From Acidiphilium sp. 37-60-79 (GTDB lineage: Bacteria; Pseudomonadota; Alphaproteobacteria; Acetobacterales; Acetobacteraceae): 44,284 nt of DNA. Under the pieces are notes generated by a model. That model did not search any database. It was not told the origin of the DNA and was given only the letters and a program-made list of their open reading frames with translations. The stretch spans positions 1 through 44,284 of the forward strand of contig NCBV01000017.1 of the NCBI GenBank assembly GCA_002279355.1. The letters run 5' to 3'. Positions 18,167-26,541 of the stretch are shown here, in pieces. Position 1 is the first letter of the stretch; every line of letters starts with the position of its first letter. Made by a program: the position numbers and the translations under genes.

Positions 18167-18254
18167 TCCCACCTCATGAGAAACCGATGCCCTTCACGAA
18201 GCCATTGCGCAAGACTATTCTGCCCCCAACCAGTAAGCCGCCCAGGAGATTGTC
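18167..18254. promoter_or_regulatory. Divergent bioF/bioB promoter region
   Basis: This 88-base spacer must carry promoters for both biotin units. I looked for a BioR box of the TTATMTATAA type and a BirA-type dyad and saw neither. The only clear elements are the two ribosome binding sites. Confidence 0.4.
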
Positions 18255-19259
18255 ATGTCCATTACCCTCGATTCCGCTCCATCCACACCCCGCATTGCGC
18301 CCCACACCCCACCCAGCGCGCTGCGCCATGATTGGACGCGCGATGACATCGCAACCCTGCTCGCACTGCCCTTCGCCGAGCTAATCTTCCGAGCCGCCAG
18401 CCTCCATCGCACCTATTTCAACCCCAACACCGTCCAAATCTCCACCCTGCTCTCAATTAAAACAGGCGGCTGCCCCGAAGATTGCGGCTATTGCCCGCAA
18501 AGTGCCCATTTCGATGCCGGCGTTCCCGCCAGCAAACTCATGGATCTCGAACCCGTCCTGCAAGCCGCCCGCGCCGCCCGCGATGCCGGGGCCAGCCGCT
18601 TCTGCATGGGCGCCGCCTGGCGCTCGCCCAAGGATCATGACCTCGATCGCGTCGCCGCCATGGTCGAAGGCGTCAAAGCCCTCGGCATGGAAACCTGCGT
18701 CACGCTCGGCATGCTCCGCCCTGATCAAGCCACCCGCCTCAAATCCGCGGGCCTTGATTACTACAACCATAATCTCGACACCTCGCCCGAATTCTACGGC
18801 GACATCATCACCACCCGCACCTACCAAGACCGGCTCGATACCCTCGCCGCCGTGCGCGATGCTGGCATTTCCGTGTGCTGCGGCGGCATCATCGGCATGG
18901 GCGAAGACCTCGATGATCGCGCCGGCCTGCTCGCCACCCTCGCCAGCCTCAACCCCCACCCCGAATCCGTGCCGATCAACGCCCTCGTCCGCGTCGCCGG
19001 CACCAAACTCGATCACGCCGCCCCGCTCGACCCGCTCGATTTCGTCCGCATGATCGCCGCCGCCCGCATCACCATGCCCGCCTCCATGGTTCGCCTCTCC
19101 GCCGGCCGCGAATCCCTGTCCGATGAAGCCCAAGCCCTCTGCTTCCTCGCTGGTGCCAACTCGATCTTTTACGGCGATACCCTGCTCACCACCGCCAACC
19201 CCGCCATCGCGCGCGATAACGCCCTGTTTGATAAACTCGGCATCACCAAACAAGCGTGA
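18255..19259 (+). CDS. bioB: Biotin synthase BioB
   Basis: The 334-residue radical-SAM enzyme inserts sulphur into dethiobiotin. The CxxxCxxC cluster site is in [15 protein letters not shown]. Other family motifs are [57 protein letters not shown] and [12 protein letters not shown]. It starts behind AGGAG spaced six bases from the ATG. Its stop overlaps the GTG of bioA (GTGA), so bioB and bioA are coupled. Confidence 0.97.
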   Translation: MSITLDSAPSTPRIAPHTPPSALRHDWTRDDIATLLALPFAELIFRAASLHRTYFNPNTVQISTLLSIKTGGCPEDCGYCPQSAHFDAGVPASKLMDLEPVLQAARAARDAGASRFCMGAAWRSPKDHDLDRVAAMVEGVKALGMETCVTLGMLRPDQATRLKSAGLDYYNHNLDTSPEFYGDIITTRTYQDRLDTLAAVRDAGISVCCGGIIGMGEDLDDRAGLLATLASLNPHPESVPINALVRVAGTKLDHAAPLDPLDFVRMIAAARITMPASMVRLSAGRESLSDEAQALCFLAGANSIFYGDTLLTTANPAIARDNALFDKLGITKQA

Positions 19260-20545
19260 CGATTTCCCCGCCTACCAACCCCCCGCCTACCAAGCCAGAC
19301 TGGCTAACGGACGGCTGGAACCATGTCTGGCTGCCCTACGCCCAAATGCAAACGGCGCCGTTGCCCGCCCCCGCCATCCGCACCGAAGGCAGCCGCATCA
19401 CCCTCGCCGATGGCCGCGTCCTGATCGATGGCATCGCCTCCTGGTGGACCGCCTGCCACGGCTATAACCACCCGCATATTCGCGCCGCAGTCGCCCAACA
19501 GCTCGAAACCATGCCCCACATCATGTTCGGCGGCCTCGCCCACGAACCCGCCTACCGCCTCGCCACCCGCCTCGCCGCCCTCATGCCCGCCGGGTTGGAG
19601 CGCGTGTTCTTCACCGATTCCGGCTCCGTCGCCGTCGAAGTCGCCCTGAAAATCGCCCTCCAATCCCGCCTCAACCAAGGCGAAACCACCCGCACCAAAT
19701 TCCTCGCCTTCCACGGCGGCTATCACGGCGATACCTTCGCCACCATGGCCGTGTGCGACCCCGAAGAAGGCATGCACAACCTGTTCGCCGACATGCTCAC
19801 CAACCACATCATCGCCCCCCTGCCCACCAATCCCGCCAGCATTGCCGCCTTCGATGCCATCGCCGCCCGCCACGCCCGCGAACTCGCCGGCATCATCGTC
19901 GAACCCCTCGTCCAAGGGGCCGGCGGCATGCGCTTTCATCCCCCCGAAACCCTGCGCCACCTCCGCGCCACCGCCGATCATTACGGCCTGACCCTCATTT
20001 TCGATGAAATCTTCACGGGCTTCGGCCGCACCGGCACCCTCTTCGCCTACCAGCAATCCGGCGTCACACCCGACATCATCACCCTCTCCAAAGCCCTCAC
20101 CGGCGGCACCTCACCCCTCGCCGCCACCATCGTCTCCACCACCCTGTTCAACCATTTTCTCGCGCCCGACCCCGCCAAAGCCCTGATGCACGGCCCCACC
20201 TTCATGGCCAACCCGCTCGGCTGCGCCGCCGCCAACGCCTCGCTCGACCTGTTCGAACGCGAAAATCGCCTCGCCCAAGCCACCGCCCTCGGCGCCCAAA
20301 TGCAAACCGAACTCGCCCCCCTGCGCACCGCCCCCCACGTCATCGACGTGCGAACCCTCGGCGCCATCGGCGTGGTCCAACTAAAATCCATCGAAAACCC
20401 CGCCGCCCTGCGCACCGAATTGATGCGCCACAACGTCTGGATCCGCCCCTTCCGCGACATCATCTACCTCACCCCAGCCCTCACCATGAGCCCAGACGAA
20501 TTATCGCGCCTGACAGCAGCGATTGGAGCGGTGGTGAAGGGGTGA
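19256..20545 (+). CDS. bioA: Adenosylmethionine-8-amino-7-oxononanoate aminotransferase BioA
   Basis: The 429-residue class III aminotransferase uses SAM as amino donor to make 7,8-diaminopelargonate. Evidence: HVWLPYAQM at the N terminus, [16 protein letters not shown], the cofactor region [48 protein letters not shown] and the PLP lysine in [14 protein letters not shown]. The N-terminal WLPYTQM-type and SWW motifs distinguish BioA from other class III enzymes. The GTG start is set by overlap with bioB. With bioF, bioD and bioB the ring-assembly enzymes are complete; bioC/bioH-type pimelate genes are not in this window. Confidence 0.96.
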   Translation: MTISPPTNPPPTKPDWLTDGWNHVWLPYAQMQTAPLPAPAIRTEGSRITLADGRVLIDGIASWWTACHGYNHPHIRAAVAQQLETMPHIMFGGLAHEPAYRLATRLAALMPAGLERVFFTDSGSVAVEVALKIALQSRLNQGETTRTKFLAFHGGYHGDTFATMAVCDPEEGMHNLFADMLTNHIIAPLPTNPASIAAFDAIAARHARELAGIIVEPLVQGAGGMRFHPPETLRHLRATADHYGLTLIFDEIFTGFGRTGTLFAYQQSGVTPDIITLSKALTGGTSPLAATIVSTTLFNHFLAPDPAKALMHGPTFMANPLGCAAANASLDLFERENRLAQATALGAQMQTELAPLRTAPHVIDVRTLGAIGVVQLKSIENPAALRTELMRHNVWIRPFRDIIYLTPALTMSPDELSRLTAAIGAVVKG

Positions 20546-20563
20546 GAAGGGGGGAGCGAAAAA

Positions 20564-20585
20564 GTTCTTTTTTGGAAAAAAGAAC
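20564..20585. terminator. AT-rich palindrome after bioA
   Basis: GTTCTTTTTT-GG-AAAAAAGAAC is a perfect 10-bp inverted repeat. An outer pairing AAAAAGTT with AACTTTTT (to about 20598) gives an alternative fold. It lies 18 bases after bioA and probably acts as a terminator. Similar AT-rich palindromes are, from memory, common in Acetobacteraceae spacers. Confidence 0.55.
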
Positions 20586-20604
20586 CAAAAAACTTTTTGG
20601 AATT

Positions 20605-20724
20605 TTAGGGACAGTGTAAAAAACACACTTTTAGCGCGGCAAAGCACTCAAGCGTTTGCAAGATTTCCGCTAAATCTGGGTGTAGGTTTGATCGGAACTC
20701 CAGGATAAACTGATTTGCTTGCAT
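20605..20724 (-). CDS. Possible 39-residue small ORF (uncertain)
   Basis: A leftward ATG-to-TAA frame encodes 39 residues beginning MQANQFILEFRSNLHPDLAE. Its composition is protein-like, with an amphipathic helical stretch (DLAEILQTLECFAALK). It ends just before an AT-rich palindrome that could terminate it. There is no clear ribosome binding site and I recognise no family, so it may be non-coding. Confidence 0.2.
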   Translation of the reverse strand: MQANQFILEFRSNLHPDLAEILQTLECFAALKVCFLHCP

Positions 20725-20815
20725 GCGTCGCGTTTTGTGCCACCAAAAAATGTGGACACAGTCTTTTTCAAGCTGTAATTTCTCTCCGTGCTCAAGGCTG
20801 TAGGGTTAGGTAACG

Positions 20816-21184
20816 ATGTCTCAAAAAATGAATGTTTATCGCGTATTTGTATCGTCCCCGACTGACGTTATTGCCGAGAGGCAGACGGCAAAATCAGCAA
20901 TTTTGGAGACGTCGTCCTTTTTAGAGAAAAATGGCATTCGACTCGAACCGTGGTTGTGGGAGGAAAATGCGGTATCGGAATTCGGTAAGAGCCCTCAAGA
21001 AATAATCACGGGGCAACTTGGCGAATATGATTTATATATAGGGATCATGGGCGCAACTTTTGGTTCACCGACTCAAAAGTATGGTTCCGGTACGGAGGAA
21101 GAGTTTAATGAAGCAATTCGCGCTTTACAGGCAGGGACTCTGAAGCATGTAAGCTTTTTTTTAAGGATGTTACGATTCAGATGA
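20816..21184 (+). CDS. DUF4062 domain, N-terminal part of a split STAND-like NTPase
   Basis: This 122-residue frame begins MNVYRVFVSSPTDVIAERQ, the DUF4062 opening, and continues with LEPWLWEENAV, EYDLYIGIMGATFGSP and SGTEEEFNEAI. DUF4062 has a TIR/SEFIR-like look and often sits at the N terminus of signalling P-loop NTPases. The frame is then lost: after HVSFF it reads LRMLRFR and stops. The domain's remaining piece (FFKD...YKERIRTSGLYQYF) is intact in the -1 frame. The switch point is the T8 tract at 21155-21162. The ATG has AGG seven bases upstream. Codon use is AT-rich, unlike bioA or gshA. Either a programmed frameshift joins it to the next frame, or this is a broken gene. Confidence 0.8.
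   Translation: MSQKMNVYRVFVSSPTDVIAERQTAKSAILETSSFLEKNGIRLEPWLWEENAVSEFGKSPQEIITGQLGEYDLYIGIMGATFGSPTQKYGSGTEEEFNEAIRALQAGTLKHVSFFLRMLRFR
21155..21163 (+). promoter_or_regulatory. Candidate -1 frameshift / slippage site, T8 tract with T TTT TTA heptamer
   Basis: In the upstream frame the codons are AGC TTT TTT TTA AGG. The last seven bases before AGG, T TTT TTA, are the HIV gag-pol type slippery heptamer in the correct phase. A one-base backward slip gives S-F-F-F-K-D-V-T-I-Q-M-K-H and continues into the 777-residue frame. Addition of one T by RNA polymerase slippage or DNA mutation gives the same product. A clear downstream pseudoknot is not visible; a small TTGAT/ATCAA hairpin lies near 21190-21203. 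Confidence 0.6.
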
Positions 21185-23514
21185 AGCATATTGATAATAA
21201 TCAAATTTTTCAACTCCAGAAAATCGCCGAATATAAAGAACGCATAAGAACATCAGGACTATATCAGTATTTTACCGATGAAAAAGATTTGAAAGAAAAA
21301 ATTAAGAAAATTTTAATTCGCGAATTTACAAAAGAAAACTCTGAAGATTTAAACAATGAGTGTCTTGTCAGCTCATACCAAATCTCCCCAGTATTTGAGA
21401 GTGACGTTCTTAGTTCGCTTGACAAAAATCTAATTAGTGGAGATTCCTGGATAAGTCTCGAAGACATATGGATCGATCTAGATATTATAGTCGAAGAACG
21501 CGACGCTGCTGGAAAGTTAAAACGTTTAAGTTCGAACATATCCCGAATCTGCGACGAATCAATTTCCGGCAATTCAATACACATTGTTGGCGGTGAGACG
21601 TCAGGAAAGTCAACCGCCTGCAAAAAGTTATTTAGGATACTGCACGCGGAGAATTTTTTCCCAGTCTTATTGTCAAGTAAAAAAATAAAGTCCGTAAATA
21701 CCGATGATTTGAGTAATAAAGTAGCTCAATGCATCAGTGAACAGTATCTTGGATTTTCCCAAACACAGGCGAAAAAAATCGATAGTAAAAAAATTATAAT
21801 TATAATTGATGATTTTGATCAAACAACACTTAGTAAAAAATACGCTTTAAAAATCTTAAGTTGGCTCAAAGATTCGTATTATAGCGTAATAATAGCTACA
21901 GCGACATCTTACAAGTTTTCGGTGTTAGAAAATACGTCAGATATCGCAATATTGCGAGAATTTTTTCAATCGGAAATTTCGGAATTAGGGCATAAAAAAA
22001 GATACGAACTCATTGAGAATTGGTGTAAAGCAAAAAAATATGATAATTTATCTACTGATCAACTTAGGCATGCTGTAGAGAGCAAAAGGACGGTTATAAA
22101 CAGAATTTTAACAACCCATATTGTGCCTAGGACACCGTTGATCGTATTGATATTGCTGCAAGCTATTGATAGTGGCCAGTCGGCGGACTTGGCCCATAGT
22201 GGATACGTGAGATATTACAAATTTCTAATTGATAGCGCTATTCTAAAAAATTTGAAAGTTGCCGAAGCCGAGCAAGCTTACGCCCTTCTTCCCGAGGTCG
22301 CGTGGGCCATATATAATTCTAGTAGTATGGAGCTGACGGCTGACGAAGTGGAATGCGTAGTCGATCAATTCGCGTCGCGTCGAGCCTTACGCAAGTCAGG
22401 ACTTTTCGCAATACTTGAAAAAATGCGTCAAATTGGAATATTTGAGGTGGGTCAGGAAATTTATAGGATCCGACATGCCTATGTATATAATTTTTTTCTG
22501 TCGGAGTATATCAGCCGCAATCTTAACCAGCAGGCCATGGCCGACCATGTAAGAGACCTCTGTCTTAATGCCTGGTCGCGACAGACTGCCAATACATTAA
22601 TATTTTTGTCGTTTCATACCGACAGTATGATCGTAATTGATAGCCTAATAAAAAACTTAAATGAAGCATATGCTGCTGCGCCTCAATTTGAATTTTCTAT
22701 TGAAAATACTGAGGTTATAAATAGATTAATCGAACAAATCCCAAATCAAATCTTAGATGAAACTAAAACAAAGGAGCGTCGTAACAACAGGTTTGACACA
22801 CATGATAGGATTGATGCGTCTGAAAGGTCGGCGATGGAGTCCGGCCCAAATGTGATGTTGGACGAGATGGATCGAGTGTTTGTTGCTGTCGAAATTATCG
22901 GTCATATCCTAAGAAATCATTACGCGCGCATTGACGCTGAACCAAAACAAAATATGCTCGAAGTGGCATCAAATGCTATTTTAAGATGTATTGGTAGCTT
23001 GCTGGATAAATTATCAAAATCGATTGATACAATAGTTGATATAATACAAACTGCGTTATACCATATTGAGATCAAGCAAAATCCTGAATACAAGGATAAA
23101 AATAACGATATTAGGGAAAAAATTGCACGACAAATCGTGTTTATTCTCACGGCAGGATTTATATCGTATTGTAGTCGAAAGCTGTCTCGAGCGGTTGGAG
23201 ATGAGAATTTGGATATAACCTATCAGCAAGTTTTAGAAAAAGTTCCAAATTCGATGAAAAAATATCTGGATGTTATGATCAAACTCGACTGTTATCGTTC
23301 ATTCCCGTTGAAAGAACTTGATGAAGTTGCTAATTTACTCAAAAAAGATCATGTTGGAACAGCCGTTCTAAGATACGCAGTAGCTGAGAGGCTAGATATG
23401 AGGCCCCCCGAAAATAGTGCCGATTTCAAAAAATACTGCGACCTCGTCGGGCTGGAGATTACACCCCGTCTCATTGAACGGCAGCGGCTAGGGTCCCACA
23501 CGAAGTTAGTTTAA
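21181..23514 (+). CDS. P-loop NTPase (STAND-like) with C-terminal part of DUF4062, putative defence protein
   Basis: This 777-residue frame opens with the second half of DUF4062 (QKIAEYKERIRTSGLYQYFTDEKDLKEKIKKIL). Walker A GGETSGKS follows at residues 137-144 and Walker B IIIIIDDFD at about 205-213. Further on come EISELGHKKRYELIENWC and a winged-helix-like stretch (LRHAVESKRTVINRIL...PLIVLILLQAI), an order typical of STAND/NACHT-type switches. Residues from about 400 to 777 are mostly helical and match no repeat family I recognise. The ATG at 21181 overlaps the upstream TGA (ATGA) with AAGGA 13 bases before it, so reinitiation is possible, but it falls inside DUF4062. A fused product would be about 899 residues. 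It ends 13 bases from the convergent gshA. AT-richness implies horizontal acquisition; an antiviral role is inferred from architecture. Confidence 0.75.
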   Translation: MKHIDNNQIFQLQKIAEYKERIRTSGLYQYFTDEKDLKEKIKKILIREFTKENSEDLNNECLVSSYQISPVFESDVLSSLDKNLISGDSWISLEDIWIDLDIIVEERDAAGKLKRLSSNISRICDESISGNSIHIVGGETSGKSTACKKLFRILHAENFFPVLLSSKKIKSVNTDDLSNKVAQCISEQYLGFSQTQAKKIDSKKIIIIIDDFDQTTLSKKYALKILSWLKDSYYSVIIATATSYKFSVLENTSDIAILREFFQSEISELGHKKRYELIENWCKAKKYDNLSTDQLRHAVESKRTVINRILTTHIVPRTPLIVLILLQAIDSGQSADLAHSGYVRYYKFLIDSAILKNLKVAEAEQAYALLPEVAWAIYNSSSMELTADEVECVVDQFASRRALRKSGLFAILEKMRQIGIFEVGQEIYRIRHAYVYNFFLSEYISRNLNQQAMADHVRDLCLNAWSRQTANTLIFLSFHTDSMIVIDSLIKNLNEAYAAAPQFEFSIENTEVINRLIEQIPNQILDETKTKERRNNRFDTHDRIDASERSAMESGPNVMLDEMDRVFVAVEIIGHILRNHYARIDAEPKQNMLEVASNAILRCIGSLLDKLSKSIDTIVDIIQTALYHIEIKQNPEYKDKNNDIREKIARQIVFILTAGFISYCSRKLSRAVGDENLDITYQQVLEKVPNSMKKYLDVMIKLDCYRSFPLKELDEVANLLKKDHVGTAVLRYAVAERLDMRPPENSADFKKYCDLVGLEITPRLIERQRLGSHTKLV

Positions 23515-23527
23515 TCAGCACGCCCCC

Positions 23528-24892
23528 CTACAGCGCCGCCTCCGCAAAAATCTTCCGCGCATCCCCATGCCAAGCGCCAAAATACCGTCCCAGCCAATGT
23601 TCCGCCTGCGTCGGGCCGCCATCGGCGATGGCGGCGAGCGGCGCGAGATATTGCGTCTCGTCGCGTCCCGCCGCGTCGCGCCGGGCGCGGGCGCGCAGAC
23701 CGTCGGTGGCAATCGCAATCACGTCGCGCGCCAAATCGCGCAGCGTGCCGCGACCAAGAGCGAGGTCAAGCCCCCGCTCCGGCACCGCCTCGCGCATCGC
23801 GACCACCGCTGCGTAATCAATCCCAGCGGTCAATGCCTCCGCCGCCGCGAGCGCCGCATCATCATAAAATAACCCCACCCACAACGCAGGCTGCGCCAGC
23901 AACATCGCCGGATTGCCGGAATCCGCCCCCCGCGTCTCGATAAACCGCTTCAACCGCACATCTGGAAATGTCGTGGTGGTGTGATCAGCAAAATCGCCAA
24001 TGCTCGGGCGCTGCCCCTCAAACCCCGCGAGCTTGCCCGCGATGAAATCGCGGAACGAATGCCCCGCCACATCGATATAGGCCCCGTCGCGATAAACAAA
24101 ATACATCGGCACATCGAGCAAATATTCTGCATATCGCTCAAAGCCGAAATCCGCCTCAAACACACAAGCCGGCACCCCGCTGCGCGCATTGTCGGTATCC
24201 AGCCAGGTAAAGGCCCGGTTCGAGAGCATGCCGTTCGGCTTGCCCTCGCGAAACGGCGAATTGGCAAATAACGCCGTCGCCAACGGTTGCAGCCGGAGCG
24301 CCAATCGCATTTTGCGCACCATGTCCGCTTCGGAGCAAAAATCGAGATTGGCCTGCACCGTGCACGTGCGCAACATCATGTCCAGCCCGCGCGTGCCAAC
24401 CCTGGGCATATAAGCGCGCATAATCGCGTAGCGCCCCTTGGGCATCCAAAATAAATCCTCCCGCGTCGCCGTCGGGTGAAAACCAAGCGGCGCAAACCCA
24501 AGCCCCATCTGCCGCCCAATGCGCTGCACCCGCGCAATATGCGCCTCAATCTCCGCCCGCGTCGCATGCAAATCTGCAACAATCCCGCCCGACAGCTCAA
24601 ATTGCCCGCCCGGCTCCAGCGAAATCGAAAAATTCGCCCCGTTCAGCCCAATCGGCTGGCCCCGGTCCAAAATCGGCGCCAGCCCCTCATCCGCCGCCAC
24701 CGACTCCAACACCGCCCGAATCCCATCCGGCTCATAAGGAATCGAAGCCTGATCGGCATGGCGAAAACCAAAACTCTCATGCTCGGTCCCAATTCGATAG
24801 GCACTCTCTGGCTTACAGCCCGCCGCAAACCAGTCCGCAAGCTGGCGAACATCGGTAATCGGGGTGGTATCGGCTTCGCCGGGATTGGACAA
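23528..24892 (-). CDS. gshA: Glutamate-cysteine ligase GshA (plant/alphaproteobacterial type)
   Basis: The 454-residue protein forms gamma-glutamylcysteine, the first step of glutathione synthesis. It matches the GCS2-like class shared by alphaproteobacteria and plants: RIGTEHESFGF, ISLEPGGQFELSGG, GFHPTATREDLFWMPKGRYAIMRAYMP, RTCTVQANLDF, FANSPFREGKPNG, VPMYFVYRDG and TTTTFPDVRLKRFIETRGAD. The start codon is TTG at 24892, with AGGAG six bases upstream lying inside the end of rsmE. Only one base separates it from the rsmE stop, so the two form an operon. Confidence 0.95.
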   Translation of the reverse strand: MSNPGEADTTPITDVRQLADWFAAGCKPESAYRIGTEHESFGFRHADQASIPYEPDGIRAVLESVAADEGLAPILDRGQPIGLNGANFSISLEPGGQFELSGGIVADLHATRAEIEAHIARVQRIGRQMGLGFAPLGFHPTATREDLFWMPKGRYAIMRAYMPRVGTRGLDMMLRTCTVQANLDFCSEADMVRKMRLALRLQPLATALFANSPFREGKPNGMLSNRAFTWLDTDNARSGVPACVFEADFGFERYAEYLLDVPMYFVYRDGAYIDVAGHSFRDFIAGKLAGFEGQRPSIGDFADHTTTTFPDVRLKRFIETRGADSGNPAMLLAQPALWVGLFYDDAALAAAEALTAGIDYAAVVAMREAVPERGLDLALGRGTLRDLARDVIAIATDGLRARARRDAAGRDETQYLAPLAAIADGGPTQAEHWLGRYFGAWHGDARKIFAEAAL

Positions 24893-24893
24893 T

Positions 24894-25625
24894 TCAAACT
24901 CCTGTCAGGCTTTCCGGCGGCACGGCAAGGAGCCGAGCCAGCCCGGCAATGGCGGCGGTCTCGGCCCGGAGGATCCGTGGTCCAAGTGATATTTTCGTAA
25001 CAAAGGGATGCTTTGCCAAATCGTCAAGCTCCAAAGGCGCAAACCCGCCCTCCGGCCCAATCAACAAGCCCCAGCCCTGGGCCCGCGCCGCGGGTAACTC
25101 CAAGCCCGGCGCAGCCACACGCTCGGTCGCGGCAAATAAAATCCGCCCGGCTGGCCAGTCGCGCAGCAACGTGGCGAAGGGCAGGGGGGCGCGCAGTTCC
25201 GGCACGCTCAGCCGCTCGCTTTGCTCCGCCGCCTCGGTGGCAATCGCCACCCACCGCTCCGCATTCAACCGATGCCCCTGGGTGCGCGCCGTGATCACCG
25301 GCTGGATCACCGCAACCCCCAGCTCGGTCGCCTTCTCCACCACCCATTCGCTGGCATCGCGCTTGATCGGCGCAAAACACAGCCATCCGTCCAATGCCGC
25401 CTCGGCCGCGCGGGTCTGCGCGCCCAGCGTCAGCGTCACCGCCCCGCGCTCCAACCGGCTGATCATCGCCTGAAACTCCCCATCGCGGCCATTGAACAGC
25501 AGCAGCGTGTCGCCTTCGGCGCGGCGCATGACGTGGGCGAGGTAGTGCGCCCGCGCCCGATCCATGGCAATGAGCGCGCCGAAGCAAAGATTTTCTGCGC
25601 AATGGAGGCGAATGATCGAAGCCAT
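24894..25625 (-). CDS. rsmE: 16S rRNA m3U1498 methyltransferase RsmE
   Basis: The 243-residue SPOUT methyltransferase methylates U1498 of 16S rRNA. The N-terminal PUA-like part (HYLAHVMRRAEGDTLLLFNGRDGEF) is followed by APIKRDASEWVVEKATELGV and PVITARTQG. The knot region is LLIGPEGGFAPLELDDL...ISLGPRILRAETAAIAGLA, the family signature. The ATG at 25625 has AGGG seven bases upstream and opens directly on the family N terminus. Its start codon overlaps, on the opposite strand, the likely ubiA start. It is co-oriented and nearly fused with gshA, as in many alphaproteobacteria. Confidence 0.94.
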   Translation of the reverse strand: MASIIRLHCAENLCFGALIAMDRARAHYLAHVMRRAEGDTLLLFNGRDGEFQAMISRLERGAVTLTLGAQTRAAEAALDGWLCFAPIKRDASEWVVEKATELGVAVIQPVITARTQGHRLNAERWVAIATEAAEQSERLSVPELRAPLPFATLLRDWPAGRILFAATERVAAPGLELPAARAQGWGLLIGPEGGFAPLELDDLAKHPFVTKISLGPRILRAETAAIAGLARLLAVPPESLTGV

Positions 25626-26541
25626 GACCAGCCCTGTAGCAGCCCCAGCCAATTTTACCGATATCCGCCCCGATGGCTGGATTGCCCGCCTGCCGCCCGC
25701 CGCCCAACCTTTCGCGCTGCTCGCCCGGCTAGACCGGCCGATCGGCGCGTGGCTGCTGTTCCTGCCCGGCCTCTGGAGCATCCTGCTCGCGCATCAGGGC
25801 TTCTGGTTCAGCCTATGGCTCATCCTGTTGTTCGGCGCAGGCGCCATCGTCATGCGCGGCGCGGGCTGCGTGGTGAATGATCTGTGGGACCGCAAGCTCG
25901 ATCGCGCCGTGGCGCGCACCGCCGCCCGCCCGCTCGCCGCAGGCACAATCTCTGTGCCCGGCGCCTTCGCCTTTCTCGCCGGCTTATCGCTGATCGGCCT
26001 GCTCATCTTGCTGCAACTCAACCGCGCCGCGCAAATCACCGGCGCCGCATCGCTCCTGCTCGTCGCCCTCTACCCCGCCGCCAAGCGCGTCACCTGGTTT
26101 CCCCAAATCGTGCTGGGCCTCACCTTCGGCTGGGGCGCCCTGCTCGGCATGATCGCCGCAACCGGCCACCTCACCCTCGCGGCCCTCACTTTGTACGCCG
26201 CCGCAATCTGCTGGATTCTCGGCTATGACACGATCTACGCGCATCAAGACCGCGAGGATGACGCCATGGTCGGCATCAAATCCACCGCCCTCTGGTTCGG
26301 CGCGCAAACCCGCCCGTTCCTCGCCCGCTGCTATGCGGGAACGTTGGCCTTCCTCCTGCTCAGCTTTGCTCTCACCGGCATAAGCTGGATCGGCTGGGCC
26401 GCGATGATCATCCCCGCCGGCCTGCTCGCCTGGCAGGTCATCGCGCTCGACATCAATGACCCGGCACGCTGCCTCGCTCTGTTCAAACTGAACCGCGTGG
26501 TCGGCCTCGCGGTCGCCCTCGCGATCCTGGTCGGCCATTGA
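25624..26541 (+). CDS. ubiA: 4-hydroxybenzoate polyprenyltransferase UbiA
   Basis: The 305-residue inner-membrane enzyme attaches the polyprenyl chain to 4-hydroxybenzoate in ubiquinone synthesis. It has about eight hydrophobic helices and two Asp-rich motifs, NDLWDRKLDRAVARTAARPLA and GYDTIYAHQDREDD. LLARLDRPIGAWLLFLPGLWSI is the typical first helix. The ATG at 25624 opens the family N terminus; ATGs at 25612 and 25564 are possible upstream starts, and GGAGG lies 3 bases before 25612. Its end overlaps the following methyltransferase start by four bases. Ubiquinone is the electron acceptor of the succinate dehydrogenase encoded downstream. Confidence 0.94.
   Translation: MTSPVAAPANFTDIRPDGWIARLPPAAQPFALLARLDRPIGAWLLFLPGLWSILLAHQGFWFSLWLILLFGAGAIVMRGAGCVVNDLWDRKLDRAVARTAARPLAAGTISVPGAFAFLAGLSLIGLLILLQLNRAAQITGAASLLLVALYPAAKRVTWFPQIVLGLTFGWGALLGMIAATGHLTLAALTLYAAAICWILGYDTIYAHQDREDDAMVGIKSTALWFGAQTRPFLARCYAGTLAFLLLSFALTGISWIGWAAMIIPAGLLAWQVIALDINDPARCLALFKLNRVVGLAVALAILVGH

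Noticed and set aside
18167-18254. BioR or BirA operator between bioF and bioB
   Set aside because: No TTATMTATAA box or comparable dyad is present.
21181-23514. Treating the 777-residue frame as a complete independent gene
   Set aside because: Its ATG falls inside the conserved DUF4062 domain, and the missing N-terminal half is intact in the adjacent frame, so an independent start is less likely than a fused product, though reinitiation is not excluded.
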